A stretch of 64,000 nucleotides of DNA, taken from NCBI RefSeq assembly GCF_026341815.1, contig NZ_JAPENX010000001.1, forward strand, positions 6,882,001 through 6,946,000, given 5' to 3'. Every line of letters begins with the position of its first letter. Positions within the stretch are counted from its first letter, which is position 1. This document shows positions 1 through 8,388 of this stretch, in pieces. The stretch is from Streptomyces sp. NBC_00572 (GTDB lineage Bacteria > Actinomycetota > Actinomycetes > Streptomycetales > Streptomycetaceae). Under the pieces are notes generated by a model, which saw only the letters and a list, made by a program, of their open reading frames with translations, searched no databases and was not told the origin of the DNA. Position numbers and translations under genes: made by a program.

Positions 1-520
1 GGCCGCCGCAGGCGCGGGCTCGCTGATGCTCAACCGGGAGCGCCACTGGAGCCCGGCGCCCACCAGGACGCCCAGGGCGATCGCCGCCACGGTGATCACC
101 GTGCTCACCAGGTTGTCCAGGCCGCCGCCGGTGTCGCCCTCCACGATGATCTCCGAGATCCACCTGGTCGCGCCGCAGGTCGGGCCCTTCGACCGGGGCG
201 AAGTCCAGTTCGCCGCCCCGGCCGTCGGGGCCGCCGCCGACCCGGACGAAGAGCCCCGTGGGCGCCACGAAGGACCGCACGCGCATCCCGTAGCGAGCGG
301 CCACGTCGTGCAGCACCCGCTCCACCTCGGACGTCTGCTCCGCGGCCCGGAGCAGAGCGGCGCCGAGCTCGCAGAGCAGCGCGGCCAGGTCCCGCGGCCG
401 CTCCGGGCCCGCGTCCTCCGCCTCCGGCAGGGTGAGGGTGTCCCTGCCGCGCCGCCGTGCCCGCAGGGTGGCCGCCGTGCGGGCGAGGGCACGCACATCG
501 GCATGGGGCAAAAGGCGCAT
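1..520 (-). pseudogene. ThrE-type threonine/serine exporter relic (frameshifted, internal deletion)
   Basis: Reading from an ATG at 520, the first frame gives about 120 residues that resemble the N-terminal soluble domain of ThrE-family exporters: an LLRAAEQTSEVERVLHDVA helix, then FVAPTGLFVRVG, then DFAPVEGPDLRRDQV near 161-205. In that family the DQV segment leads into about ten membrane helices. Here the frame becomes nonsense at about position 160. A frame offset by one base instead carries EIIVEGDTGGGLDNL followed by a hydrophobic helix (STVITVAAIALGVLVGAG) at about 50-150, which looks like the last helix of the same family. The middle transporter helices are missing. I infer an internal deletion that also shifted the frame. 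The gene runs off the left edge, so the true end is unseen. No clear ribosome binding site precedes 520. Confidence 0.45.
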
Positions 521-632
521 TCGGAAAAAGTGGCAGCGCGGTGGGACGCGTACCCGGCAGCGTTCCACGCACCTGCCGCGCCCCGGCCTCCGAACTGCCC
601 GGCCGGCGAAGCAGCCGGGCAGACGTGCCCGA

Positions 633-2261
633 CTACCGGTACTCGACCGTCAGTGTCACCGGCGCCGCCTGGTTCACGAAGAGATACGCGGTGGCGGTCG
701 GCGCCGACGCGAACCCGAGCCGGAACTGTGTGACCCCGCCCCGGTTCAGCGCCGCGAGCGCCTCCACCGACAGGTCCGTCGACACCGCGCTCCCGGATGA
801 GAACGCGTCGATCCGCGCCGCGCCCGCCACCGACGCCGCCGCCGACCAGTCACCGGGCTCGACCGCGCACCCGCCGAAGCAGCCCGTGCGCAGGTCCACC
901 AGGAGCCGGTTGCCCGTCGGCGAGGCCCAGGGATCGCCCGAGCCGCTGGACCGGGTGACGGTCAGCCAGGCCCGGGTGATCTCCTTGCCGGCCGGAATCC
1001 GCGAGGTGTCGAAGGAGACGACCGACCGGTTCACCTTGCCGTCCGTGCCCCGGCCGAGCGCCAGCCCGTACACGTCCTCCAGCGTGCCGACCGCCGCCCC
1101 GGAACCGTCCGCGGCCGCCTTCACGTACCCGTCCTCGGCGTCCGTGCTCGACAGGACCGTCCGATCGCCGGTGGGCGGCGGAGTCCCCGTGCCGCGCAGC
1201 GCCCGCACCATGCCCATGATCGCCTCGATCTGCTTCCCGCCGTGCCGGGCGTAGGCCGTGTCACCGAGGTAGCCCCACCAGTTCCAGCAGCCGTTCGGGT
1301 TCTCCAGGGTCGCGGTCGGTGCCGCCTGCGGATACAGCACGATCATGTCGTTGGTGTCGGCGTACTCGTTCAGGTACGCGTTCTCGACGAACCGGGTCCC
1401 GAACCCCTGGTACGCGTACCCCTGCTTGCAGCCGTGCAGTGCCACGAGCAGCTTGCAGCGCGCTCCCTGCGCACAGGACGCCGGGACGTACGCGAAGCCC
1501 TCGGCGCCCATCGAGAGCGCGGCCGCCGAGCCGCCCGGCGCGTACGTGTTCTGGTCGAAGCGGATCAGTGAGCCGCCCGTGCCGGAACCCGGCGCGGCGA
1601 CCGACCCGAAGAGATGCCCGAGCAGCGCCCCTTCCGCGTCGATTCCGCAGTTGTTGAGGAACGGAGTCTGCGTCACCGTGCAGGAGTTGGGGCCGAGCGG
1701 AGTGATCCAGGCGTGTCCCGCCGCCGTCGACCGGTTGTACTGGACCCGCGCGCCGAAGCGGCCGTAGTAGTCGGCGAGCGCGTCCGCCACCGGCCGCTTC
1801 ACCGTCGAGTCACCCGAGCCGCTGAACACGTACACCGGGTCACCGGACAGGTTCTCCACCGGGTCGACCTGGCCCTGCGCGGACCGGTCGCGGGTGGCCT
1901 GCTCCAGGGCGGCGAGCTGAAGGTTCTGCGTCGTGTCCATGCAGGCGTTGAGCGCTGTCGCGAGCAGGCCGCGCGCGCAGTCGTACGGCCCCGAGGCGAA
2001 GGCCGCCGAGCCCTCGAACGTACCCGAGTACGCGACGTGCAGCTGGGTGGCCATGTAGCCGCCGGACGACACACCCGCGCTGAACACGGAGCCGATGTCG
2101 TACCCCTGGAGCGTGCCGGGTACGGGCGGGGGAGCGGCGGCCCCGGCGGGGACCGCGGTGGGAAACAGGGTCGCGGCGACGCCCAGCAGCAGCGCCGCGA
2201 ACCGGCGTGGCCTGCGGCGACGGGCGGGACGGGGTGAAGAGGTGGGGCGGGGTGAACGCAT
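633..2261 (-). CDS. Secreted poly(3-hydroxyalkanoate) depolymerase with C-terminal DNRLRE-type domain
   Basis: A 542-residue extracellular enzyme expected to hydrolyse short-chain polyhydroxyalkanoates. It has an Arg-rich N-terminus, a hydrophobic signal core (residues 21-42) and an AGA-type cleavage region. The catalytic domain (about 50-355) carries the nucleophile motif SAGVSSGGYM near residue 66. That placement close to the N-terminus marks the type 2 depolymerase fold; candidate Asp (SGSGDS, about 150) and His (AAGHAW, about 182) follow. After a Pro/Gly/Thr linker, residues 365-542 resemble the DNRLRE/CBM96-like beta-sandwich found on secreted actinobacterial hydrolases and probably bind substrate. 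The start at 2261 is supported by GGGAG five bases upstream. It is transcribed away from the TPR gene on the other strand. Confidence 0.85.
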   Translation of the reverse strand: MRSPRPTSSPRPARRRRPRRFAALLLGVAATLFPTAVPAGAAAPPPVPGTLQGYDIGSVFSAGVSSGGYMATQLHVAYSGTFEGSAAFASGPYDCARGLLATALNACMDTTQNLQLAALEQATRDRSAQGQVDPVENLSGDPVYVFSGSGDSTVKRPVADALADYYGRFGARVQYNRSTAAGHAWITPLGPNSCTVTQTPFLNNCGIDAEGALLGHLFGSVAAPGSGTGGSLIRFDQNTYAPGGSAAALSMGAEGFAYVPASCAQGARCKLLVALHGCKQGYAYQGFGTRFVENAYLNEYADTNDMIVLYPQAAPTATLENPNGCWNWWGYLGDTAYARHGGKQIEAIMGMVRALRGTGTPPPTGDRTVLSSTDAEDGYVKAAADGSGAAVGTLEDVYGLALGRGTDGKVNRSVVSFDTSRIPAGKEITRAWLTVTRSSGSGDPWASPTGNRLLVDLRTGCFGGCAVEPGDWSAAASVAGAARIDAFSSGSAVSTDLSVEALAALNRGGVTQFRLGFASAPTATAYLFVNQAAPVTLTVEYR

Positions 2262-2430
2262 GGGATCTCCCGGATGGCTTGTTCCTGACGGAGGTTCGGC
2301 CGGGAGGCTATGGGCGTTCCTGGGCCCTCCTCCATGGGCGAGGACGCCACAATCCGGCCCGCCCGGTATGGCGGCCCGTCACCTGGCAGCCGTCGTGGGG
2401 GCGCCGGGCGCGAGCTGCGAGGATGCCGCC

Positions 2431-2949
2431 ATGGAAGATCACCAGGAGAAGAACGGCGCGCTGGCCGAGGCGGTCGCGCTGCGCGAACAGGGCCGGAGGG
2501 AAGAGGCGCGCGAGCGGCTCGTCGCCCTCGCCGCACAGCACCCGGACGACGCGGAGATCGCGTACCAGACGGCCTGGGCGCACGATGTCCTCGGTCTGGA
2601 GGCGGAGGCCGTGCCGTACTACGAACGCGCCCTCGCGGGCGGCGGGCCCGCCGGCGCCGGGCTCTCCACGGAGGACCGGCGCGGGGCGCTGCTCGGCCTC
2701 GGCAGCACCTACCGGATCCTCGGCCGTCACGAAGAGGCCGTCACCCTCCTGACCGCCGCCGCCGAGGAGTTCCCGGAGGACGGCTCCCTGCGGACCTTCC
2801 TCGCGATGGCCCTCTACAACACCGGCCGCCACCACGAGTCGACCCGCCTGCTGCTCCGGCTGCTCGCCGCCACCAGCGAGGACCCGTCCGTACGGGAGTA
2901 CCGTCGGGCCATCGAGCACTATGCCGAGGACCTCGACGCGATCGAGTGA
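2431..2949 (+). CDS. Tetratricopeptide repeat protein
   Basis: A 172-residue, acidic, all-helical cytoplasmic protein. Repeats of the form (A)xxLGxxxRxxGRxxEAxxxL are visible: EAVALREQGRREEARERL (about 9-27), YQTAWAHDVLGLEAEAVPYY, LLGLGSTYRILGRHEEAVTLL and FLAMALYNTGRHHESTRLLL, which is four TPR-like units. This matches the short single-domain TPR proteins common in Streptomyces; the partner is unknown. The start at 2431 was chosen over upstream in-frame codons because the repeats begin directly after it and GAGG lies nine bases upstream. It stands alone, divergent from the depolymerase and convergent with the cupin gene. Confidence 0.8.
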   Translation: MEDHQEKNGALAEAVALREQGRREEARERLVALAAQHPDDAEIAYQTAWAHDVLGLEAEAVPYYERALAGGGPAGAGLSTEDRRGALLGLGSTYRILGRHEEAVTLLTAAAEEFPEDGSLRTFLAMALYNTGRHHESTRLLLRLLAATSEDPSVREYRRAIEHYAEDLDAIE

Positions 2950-2960
2950 GGCGAGGCGAG

Positions 2961-2982
2961 GGCGGACCGCTTACCGTCCGCC
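2961..2982 (+). terminator. Possible terminator after the TPR gene
   Basis: Inverted repeat GGCGGAC / GTCCGCC with an 8-base loop, 12 bases past the TPR stop codon. There is no U tract, as is usual in high-GC actinobacteria. A modest stem, so only a possibility. Confidence 0.35.
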
Positions 2983-3046
2983 GTTCACCGGCGGTGTGGG
3001 TTCACCGCCGTCGTCCGCTCCGAGGTCCGTCGGTCGATCGCCCCTG

Positions 3047-3364
3047 TCAGTCGTTCACCGCCGTCAGGAGCACCACCGCGTCGTCCAGGGCGGTGATCCC
3101 GTGTCGTTCCCTGAGCATCCGCAGCGTGCCGGTCGACAGCTCCTCCGCCCGGCCCGCCATCGTCAGGTTCACCCGGCCCCGCAGCACCTGGAGGCTCGCC
3201 GCCGGAGGCGCGTTGTGCTCGTCCAGGGACGTGCCCGCCGTCAGGGCGATGACGGACTGCCGGAGTACCCCGTCGTGCATGATCAGATGGGCGCTGCGCC
3301 CGTGCGGCGCGGTGCGGGCCGCGGCCATGTGCTCGTCGGCGAGGGCGGTGAGGTCCAGCTTCAT
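3047..3364 (-). CDS. Small cupin-fold protein
   Basis: A 105-residue single-domain cupin. The core shows LDEHNAPPAASLQVLRGRV followed by a GRAEELSTGTLRMLRERHGITALDDAVVLL strand pattern. The first cupin motif keeps one His (H50) but the second lacks the usual metal His set, so metal binding is uncertain. The ATG overlaps the stop of the MFS gene by four bases (ATGA at 3361-3364), which suggests translational coupling and a shared transcript. In other genomes small cupins of this type are often annotated only as cupin proteins; the role here is unknown, possibly ligand binding linked to the transporter. Confidence 0.8.
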   Translation of the reverse strand: MKLDLTALADEHMAAARTAPHGRSAHLIMHDGVLRQSVIALTAGTSLDEHNAPPAASLQVLRGRVNLTMAGRAEELSTGTLRMLRERHGITALDDAVVLLTAVND

Positions 3365-4632
3365 GACTCTCCCTGCGGGATGCGCGGGCGGATATTCCCA
3401 GCCTCCCGTGTGACGTCCGGGACGCAACTCGGGGCCGCCTGTCCGGAACGCACCGCCACGATCCCGCCGGCGGCGACGAACACGCCGGCGGCGAGCAGTG
3501 CCGAGGACCAGCCGTGCTCCGCGTACAGCCAGGATCCGGCGAGCGAGCCGAGCGCCCCGCCGCCGAAGGTGGCCAGCATGAAGACCGTGTTGACCCGCGC
3601 CGCCACTGCCCGGCCGATCCCGAAGATCCTCGCCTGGTTGGCCACCTGACAGGAGCTGACCCCCACCACCAGCAGATTCGCCCCGGCGACCAGGCCTACG
3701 GAGGAGTACGGCACCAGGCCGGCCACACCGAGCCCGAGCCCGGTGAGCCCCAGCCCGCCGGCGCTCACCAAGGGAGCCCCGTACCGGTCGGTGAGCGGCC
3801 CGGCCGTCGCCGAGAGCAGCGCGGCGGGCAGGGTCAGCACCCCGAAGAGCCCGGCGGCCCCCGGCCCGTACCCGAGCGGCGGCGCCGCCAGATGGAAGGC
3901 GAGCACCGCCCAGAAGACGCTGAAGGCGGCGAAGACGCAGGCCCCGAGCAGCGCCGAGACGCGCAGCTCGCGGTGGACCGCCAGGAGCTTGGGCAGTCCC
4001 GCCAGCAACCCGGCGTACGAGGTGTGCCCGCGCGCCCCCAGCCGTTCGGGCAGCCGGCGCGGCAGGACGCACAGCAGGGCCCCCGTCGCCACGGCGGCCA
4101 CGACGTAGGCCGTCCGCCAGCTGCCGCTCACGTCGGTGACCGCGCCCGAGACCGTACGCGACAGGGTCGAGCCGAGCGTGAGCCCGAGACCGACGAGGCC
4201 CACGACCCGGCCCTGCCGACCGGGGCCCGCGAGCACGGCCGCCACCGGGGTGAGGATCTGCGGCAGCACCGTCGTGGTCGACAGCGCGAGCGTCGCGACC
4301 GTCAGCGTGACCACTCCGGGCGCCGACGCCGCGACGAGCAGTGCGGCGGTGGTGAGGGCGAGCAGTACCGAGGTCAGGCGGCGGAGCCGCGCGGTGTCGG
4401 CCAGCGGGACGAGGAGCAGGATGCCGAGCGCGTACCCGATCTGGGCCGCCGAGGCGATCAGCCCCGCCGTCCGCTCCGAGACGTCGAGACCCCGAGCGAC
4501 AGCGGCGAGGAGCGGCTGAGGGAAGTAGATGTTGGCGACGGTGACGGCGCCCGCGACGGCGAAGAGGAGGACGTTCACGGGCCGGGCGGGTGCGGGGGAA
4601 TCGTCGGGGGCGGCGGGGCGGAACGGGTCCAC
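3361..4632 (-). CDS. MFS transporter, 12 membrane helices
   Basis: A 423-residue major facilitator. The N-terminus has VANIYFPQPLLAAVARGL, a signature of a distinct MFS drug/metabolite exporter branch (YgaY-like, NIYF-QPLL). About twelve hydrophobic helices are spread over residues 18-400, with a loop-2 motif near LADTARLRR. The substrate cannot be told from sequence. It is the first gene of a two-gene unit with the downstream cupin (ATGA overlap) and is divergent from a LysR regulator, with a symmetric site between them. I infer LysR control of this pair. Confidence 0.85.
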   Translation of the reverse strand: MDPFRPAAPDDSPAPARPVNVLLFAVAGAVTVANIYFPQPLLAAVARGLDVSERTAGLIASAAQIGYALGILLLVPLADTARLRRLTSVLLALTTAALLVAASAPGVVTLTVATLALSTTTVLPQILTPVAAVLAGPGRQGRVVGLVGLGLTLGSTLSRTVSGAVTDVSGSWRTAYVVAAVATGALLCVLPRRLPERLGARGHTSYAGLLAGLPKLLAVHRELRVSALLGACVFAAFSVFWAVLAFHLAAPPLGYGPGAAGLFGVLTLPAALLSATAGPLTDRYGAPLVSAGGLGLTGLGLGVAGLVPYSSVGLVAGANLLVVGVSSCQVANQARIFGIGRAVAARVNTVFMLATFGGGALGSLAGSWLYAEHGWSSALLAAGVFVAAGGIVAVRSGQAAPSCVPDVTREAGNIRPRIPQGES

Positions 4633-4717
4633 GAAGTCTCTTCCGTACGGGGGAGGGGGCCGCCTCCAGGCTCCTCGCCACCGCCCCGGCGCAACAAGCT
4701 GTCATCATGAAACCGGC

Positions 4718-4734
4718 GTTGAGCCACACTCAAC
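4718..4734. promoter_or_regulatory. LysR-type operator between MFS and lysR genes
   Basis: A perfect inverted repeat GTTGAG-N5-CTCAAC sits 28 bases before the lysR start and 86 bases before the divergent MFS start. It fits the LysR-type T-N11-A pattern and its position suits autoregulation and divergent control. Confidence 0.6.
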
Positions 4735-4761
4735 GATCAGAGCAGTCACACAGGGGGCCCG

Positions 4762-5652
4762 GTGCTCGAACGGTACGAGCTGGAAACGTTCCTCACGCTC
4801 GCCGAGGAGCTCCACTTCGGGCGCACCGGCGAGCGTCTCGGCGTGTCCACCGGCCGCGTCAGCCAGACCGTGAAGAAACTGGAGCGCCGCATCGGCACCC
4901 CGCTCTTCGCCCGCACCAGCCGTAGTGTCGCCCTCACCCCGGTCGGCCTGCGCCTGTACGAGGACCTCCTGCCCGCCCACCGGCAGATCCGCACCGCCCT
5001 GGAGCGCGCCACCGAGGCCGGACGAGGAATCCACGGGAGACTGCGGGCCGGCTTCGGCACGCCCTGGGGCGCCGAGCTGCTCATGACCGCCGCCGACGCC
5101 CTCCTCGCCCGCCACCCCGGCTGCGAGATCACCGTCCATGAGGTTCCCCTGGACGGCGGCGTCCGGCCCCTCTTGGACGGCGAGCTCGACATCCAGCTCG
5201 CCGCCTTCCCCGTGCGCGAGCCGGAGCTGACCACCGGCCCCGTCGTCGTCCGCGACGACCGCGTCCTGCTGCTGCCCGCGGCCCATCCGCTGGCCGACCG
5301 CCCGTCCCTCGGCCTCGAGGACTTGGCCGACCTGCCCCTGATCACCACCGGGGGTGCCCATCCGCGCCACTGGCTCGACCACCACTACCCCCGGCGCGCC
5401 CCGTCCGGAGCCGCCGTCCCCCGGGGCCCGGTCGCGGCCACCTGGCAGGAGGTCCTCTCCCATGTGACGGCCGGCCGGGGCGTCACTCCGGGTGCGGCCC
5501 GTGGCGCCCGCTACCACCCCCGGCCCGGCATCGCCTACGTCCCCCTGCGGGACGCCCCACCCCTCGAATACGGCCTGATCTGGCCCACCGCCGCCGACTC
5601 CGCCCTGCTCAGGGCGTTCGTCGCGGCGGTCGGCACCGTAGGGGAGGCGTGA
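4762..5652 (+). CDS. LysR-family transcriptional regulator
   Basis: A 296-residue LysR-type regulator. The N-terminal winged helix-turn-helix (about residues 1-60) reads LEELHFGRTGERLGVSTGRVSQTVKKLERRIGTPLFARTSR-like in spaced form, with the typical LF-R-T end of the HTH. A periplasmic-binding-like effector domain follows from about residue 90. It uses a GTG start, supported by GGGGG about five bases upstream. It is divergent from the MFS-cupin pair and probably regulates it through the GTTGAG-N5-CTCAAC site. The inducer is unknown. Confidence 0.88.
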   Translation: MLERYELETFLTLAEELHFGRTGERLGVSTGRVSQTVKKLERRIGTPLFARTSRSVALTPVGLRLYEDLLPAHRQIRTALERATEAGRGIHGRLRAGFGTPWGAELLMTAADALLARHPGCEITVHEVPLDGGVRPLLDGELDIQLAAFPVREPELTTGPVVVRDDRVLLLPAAHPLADRPSLGLEDLADLPLITTGGAHPRHWLDHHYPRRAPSGAAVPRGPVAATWQEVLSHVTAGRGVTPGAARGARYHPRPGIAYVPLRDAPPLEYGLIWPTAADSALLRAFVAAVGTVGEA

Positions 5653-5663
5653 CCTCCGACCGT

Positions 5664-6959
5664 TCAGCCGCCGTCCCGGGGGACGAGGGTCCCCGTCAGA
5701 TGGTCGTACGCCACGTGCGCGTGGAGCCGGACGGCGGTGACGAGGGTGTCGTCGTCCGCGTAGAAGTGCGGGTTGTGATTGGTCACCAGACCGCGTCCGC
5801 CGGGCACGGGCACCGGCCGTCCGGAAGCGTCCACGGTCGCGTCCTGGACACCGAGCATCACGTACAGACCGCCGAACCGGCCGACGAACTCGGAGACGTC
5901 GTCGTACCCGAGCGTCGCCCCGGTCTCGACCACGCGTTCCTCGCCCACCACACGACGGAAGGTCGGAAGGCCCGCCTCCACCCACCGCCCGCTGTTGTGC
6001 ACGGGCGGCACCGACTGCAGGTATTCCACCGTGGCCGTCGCCCCGAAGGCCGCCGCCGAGTGCTCGGCGAGCGTCGTCAGGCGCGCCTGGACCCGCGCCA
6101 TGTCGGACTCCACGGCACAGCGGACCGTGCCCCACAGCGTCACCGTCTGCCCGACGATGTTGAAGCGGCCGACGTCCTCGACGTGCCCGATGGACACCGT
6201 GACCGGGTCGAAGGCCGAGACCTGCCGGTACAGCTGGCCGATGCCCGTCAGGACCGCCCCGACCGCCGGCATCGGGTCGATACCCTCCCAGGGCGTGGAG
6301 CCGTGGGTCTGTTTGCCGGTGACGACGATACGGACGAGGGTGGAGGCGCCGTACTGATTGCCGATGCGGTAGCCCACGTACCCCTTCGGATGCGGTGTCA
6401 CATGCAGCCCGAAGACCATCGTCGGCACCGGGTCGGTGAACGCGCCCGCCTCGACCATCGCCCGCGCCCCGCCCTCCTCGGTCACCGGAGGGCCCTCCTC
6501 GGCGGGCTGGAAGACGAAGAGCACGGTGCCCGGCAGCCGGTCGCGCACCCCGGCCAGGACCGTCGCCGCACCGAGCAGTGCCGCCGTGTGGCAGTCGTGG
6601 CCGCAGGCGTGCGAGACGGGGAACGGGCCGCCCGGGTAATCGGCGTCGACCACCTCGGAGGCGAAGTCCGTCCCGCACAGGTCCTGGACCGGCAGCGCGT
6701 CCATGTCCGCGCGCAGCGCCACGACCCGCTCACCCGCGGCACGGCCGTGCAGGACGCCCACGACCCCGTGCCCGGCGATGCCCGTACGGACCTCGTCGAG
6801 GCCGAGGGCGTCGAGGTGGTCCGCCACGAGGCGGGCCGTGTTCACCTCGCGGTTGGACAGCTCCGGATGCCGGTGCAGATGGTGCCGCCAGGCGACCACC
6901 CGGTCCGCCACTTCGGCCGCCCGCTTGTCCAGTTCCTCGTGGATCGCCTCGCTGCCCAA
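5664..6959 (-). CDS. M20-family amidohydrolase (hippurate/IAA-amino-acid hydrolase-like)
   Basis: A cytoplasmic metallo-amidohydrolase of about 431 residues that cleaves N-acyl or amino-acid amide bonds. The M20D signature is clear: RHHLHRHPELSNRE near the N-terminus, ADMDALPVQ, metal-binding HACGHDCHT (about residues 117-125), FQPAEEGPP, and a lid-domain HGSTPWEGIDP. A final NHNPHFYADDD supplies the last metal His. I prefer the TTG start at 6959 because GGAG lies five bases upstream. An in-frame ATG at 7010 would add 17 basic residues and has no ribosome binding site. It converges with the lysR gene and has no visible partner. Confidence 0.85.
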   Translation of the reverse strand: MGSEAIHEELDKRAAEVADRVVAWRHHLHRHPELSNREVNTARLVADHLDALGLDEVRTGIAGHGVVGVLHGRAAGERVVALRADMDALPVQDLCGTDFASEVVDADYPGGPFPVSHACGHDCHTAALLGAATVLAGVRDRLPGTVLFVFQPAEEGPPVTEEGGARAMVEAGAFTDPVPTMVFGLHVTPHPKGYVGYRIGNQYGASTLVRIVVTGKQTHGSTPWEGIDPMPAVGAVLTGIGQLYRQVSAFDPVTVSIGHVEDVGRFNIVGQTVTLWGTVRCAVESDMARVQARLTTLAEHSAAAFGATATVEYLQSVPPVHNSGRWVEAGLPTFRRVVGEERVVETGATLGYDDVSEFVGRFGGLYVMLGVQDATVDASGRPVPVPGGRGLVTNHNPHFYADDDTLVTAVRLHAHVAYDHLTGTLVPRDGG

Positions 6960-7080
6960 CGGGACTCCCTGTAGTTCCGGCCGATGCCGATGCCGACCGG
7001 CCCTGGTCATGGGGTACGTGCTCCATCAGGCTGCCATCCGGAGCGGCACCCGTCACCGTCCGGCGCGCTCTCACGACCGT

Positions 7081-8379
7081 CTACCCGATCGTCACCACGC
7101 GTGCCCAGTCGGGCGGTGTGTCCGGTTCGTAGTCGGGATCGTTCTCGATCCACGAACCGCCGCGCGTACCGTCCCGGGGGAACAGGCCCACCACCGTCCG
7201 GCACGGCGGCCGGTCGTCCGGCCAGGGCGTCTGGCCGTCCGTCAGGACCACGATGACGTCGGGCCGGGGCGCCGTCCGCAGCGCCCGGGAGAAACCCGTA
7301 CGAAGATCCGTACCGCCGCCACCCACCAACGGGATGCCCTCGGCCCGGCACAACGGATGCACGGTGCGGGCCGCCGCATCGCAGGACATCACCGTCACCA
7401 GGTCGCGTCGCCCGCCCACGGCCCGGGAGATCGCGGCCACCTCCAGGAGCGCGCCTCCCAGCTCCGCGTCGCTCACCGACCCGGACGTGTCCACGATCAC
7501 CGTGACCCGGGGCGGTCTCCGCCGGAGGCTCGGCAGCACCGCACCGGGCACCCCCGCCGAACGCCGCGAAGGCCGGCCGTACGAGTAGTCCTCACCCGCG
7601 CCGGAGGCGGAGGCCGCCGAACGGACCGCCGCCCCCAGCAACTCCCGCCACGGCTGCGGCGGATGGAAGGCCTCCTCCGCCCACCGCTTCCACCCCTTCG
7701 GCGTGCTCCCCGGTCGGCCCTTGACAGCCTGCGCCACCCGGAACCGGACCGCGTCCTGCTGCTGAGCGCTGAGGCCGTGCGCGCCGTCGGACCCCAGATC
7801 CCACTCCCGGTCCAGCCCGTCGGCACCGCTGCCGCAGTCCAGCCAGGCGAGATGCTGCATGCCGGAGCCGAGGCCGATCCGGCGCAGGTAGTCCTCCATC
7901 AACTCGCCGGACGTGAGCCCGAGGGAGTCCGGAGTCACCGCGCCCTCGGGCATGACCAGTCCGTCCCCGAACACGTCGTCGTTGATCTCGCAGTCCGCCG
8001 CGATGTTCATCAGCAGCCTGGCGCCCGGGCCGGTCAGACCGCGCTCCCGGGCGACCCGGTCACCGCGCCCGTGGTGGTCGCGCAGGAGGTGCGACACCTC
8101 GTGGACCCACACCCCGGCCAGTTCCTCCACCGGTGTCCGGTTCACGAAGACCGGCGACACGTAGCACCGCCAGTGCCGGTCGACGGCCATCGTCGGCACC
8201 CGCCGTGACTCGACGACGTGCAGGGCGAACAGGGCGGTCGCCAGGTAGGGCCGGGTCCGGACGGCGAGCAGCCGGGCGGCGAAGAGCTTGTCGAGGTCGA
8301 GGTCCCCGGCTGTCTTCGCGCTCACGGTGTCACCGGCTGCGTTCGCGCTCACGGTGTCACCGGCTGCCTTCGTGCTCAC
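7081..8379 (-). CDS. VWA-domain protein with N-terminal HExxH metallopeptidase-like domain (DUF2201 type)
   Basis: A 432-residue protein. After a short repetitive N-terminus (three KAAGDTVSA-type units), a putative metallopeptidase domain carries WVHEVSHLLRDHHGR with HExxH at residues 93-97. The C-terminal von Willebrand A domain has a MIDAS, DTSGSVS (about 297-303), then the Thr site GGGGTDLRTG and the VVLTDGQTPW strand. This matches the VWA-like DUF2201 proteins that pair with MoxR AAA+ ATPases. The GTG start overlaps the stop of the ATPase gene by four bases (GTGA), so translation is probably coupled. It is the last gene of a three-gene operon. The target of the complex is unknown; metal insertion, protein remodelling or conflict have been proposed for relatives. 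Confidence 0.85.
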   Translation of the reverse strand: MSTKAAGDTVSANAAGDTVSAKTAGDLDLDKLFAARLLAVRTRPYLATALFALHVVESRRVPTMAVDRHWRCYVSPVFVNRTPVEELAGVWVHEVSHLLRDHHGRGDRVARERGLTGPGARLLMNIAADCEINDDVFGDGLVMPEGAVTPDSLGLTSGELMEDYLRRIGLGSGMQHLAWLDCGSGADGLDREWDLGSDGAHGLSAQQQDAVRFRVAQAVKGRPGSTPKGWKRWAEEAFHPPQPWRELLGAAVRSAASASGAGEDYSYGRPSRRSAGVPGAVLPSLRRRPPRVTVIVDTSGSVSDAELGGALLEVAAISRAVGGRRDLVTVMSCDAAARTVHPLCRAEGIPLVGGGGTDLRTGFSRALRTAPRPDVIVVLTDGQTPWPDDRPPCRTVVGLFPRDGTRGGSWIENDPDYEPDTPPDWARVVTIG

Positions 8380-8388
8380 CGTGCCACC
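8308..8388. repeat. 27-bp tandem repeat, three units, across a gene junction
   Basis: Units at 8308-8334, 8335-8361 and 8362-8388 differ by only a few bases. They span the stop of the MoxR gene and the start of the VWA gene. Each unit carries ACC-GTG-AGC on the minus strand, so the VWA start codon context is present three times in frame. Confidence 0.9.
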
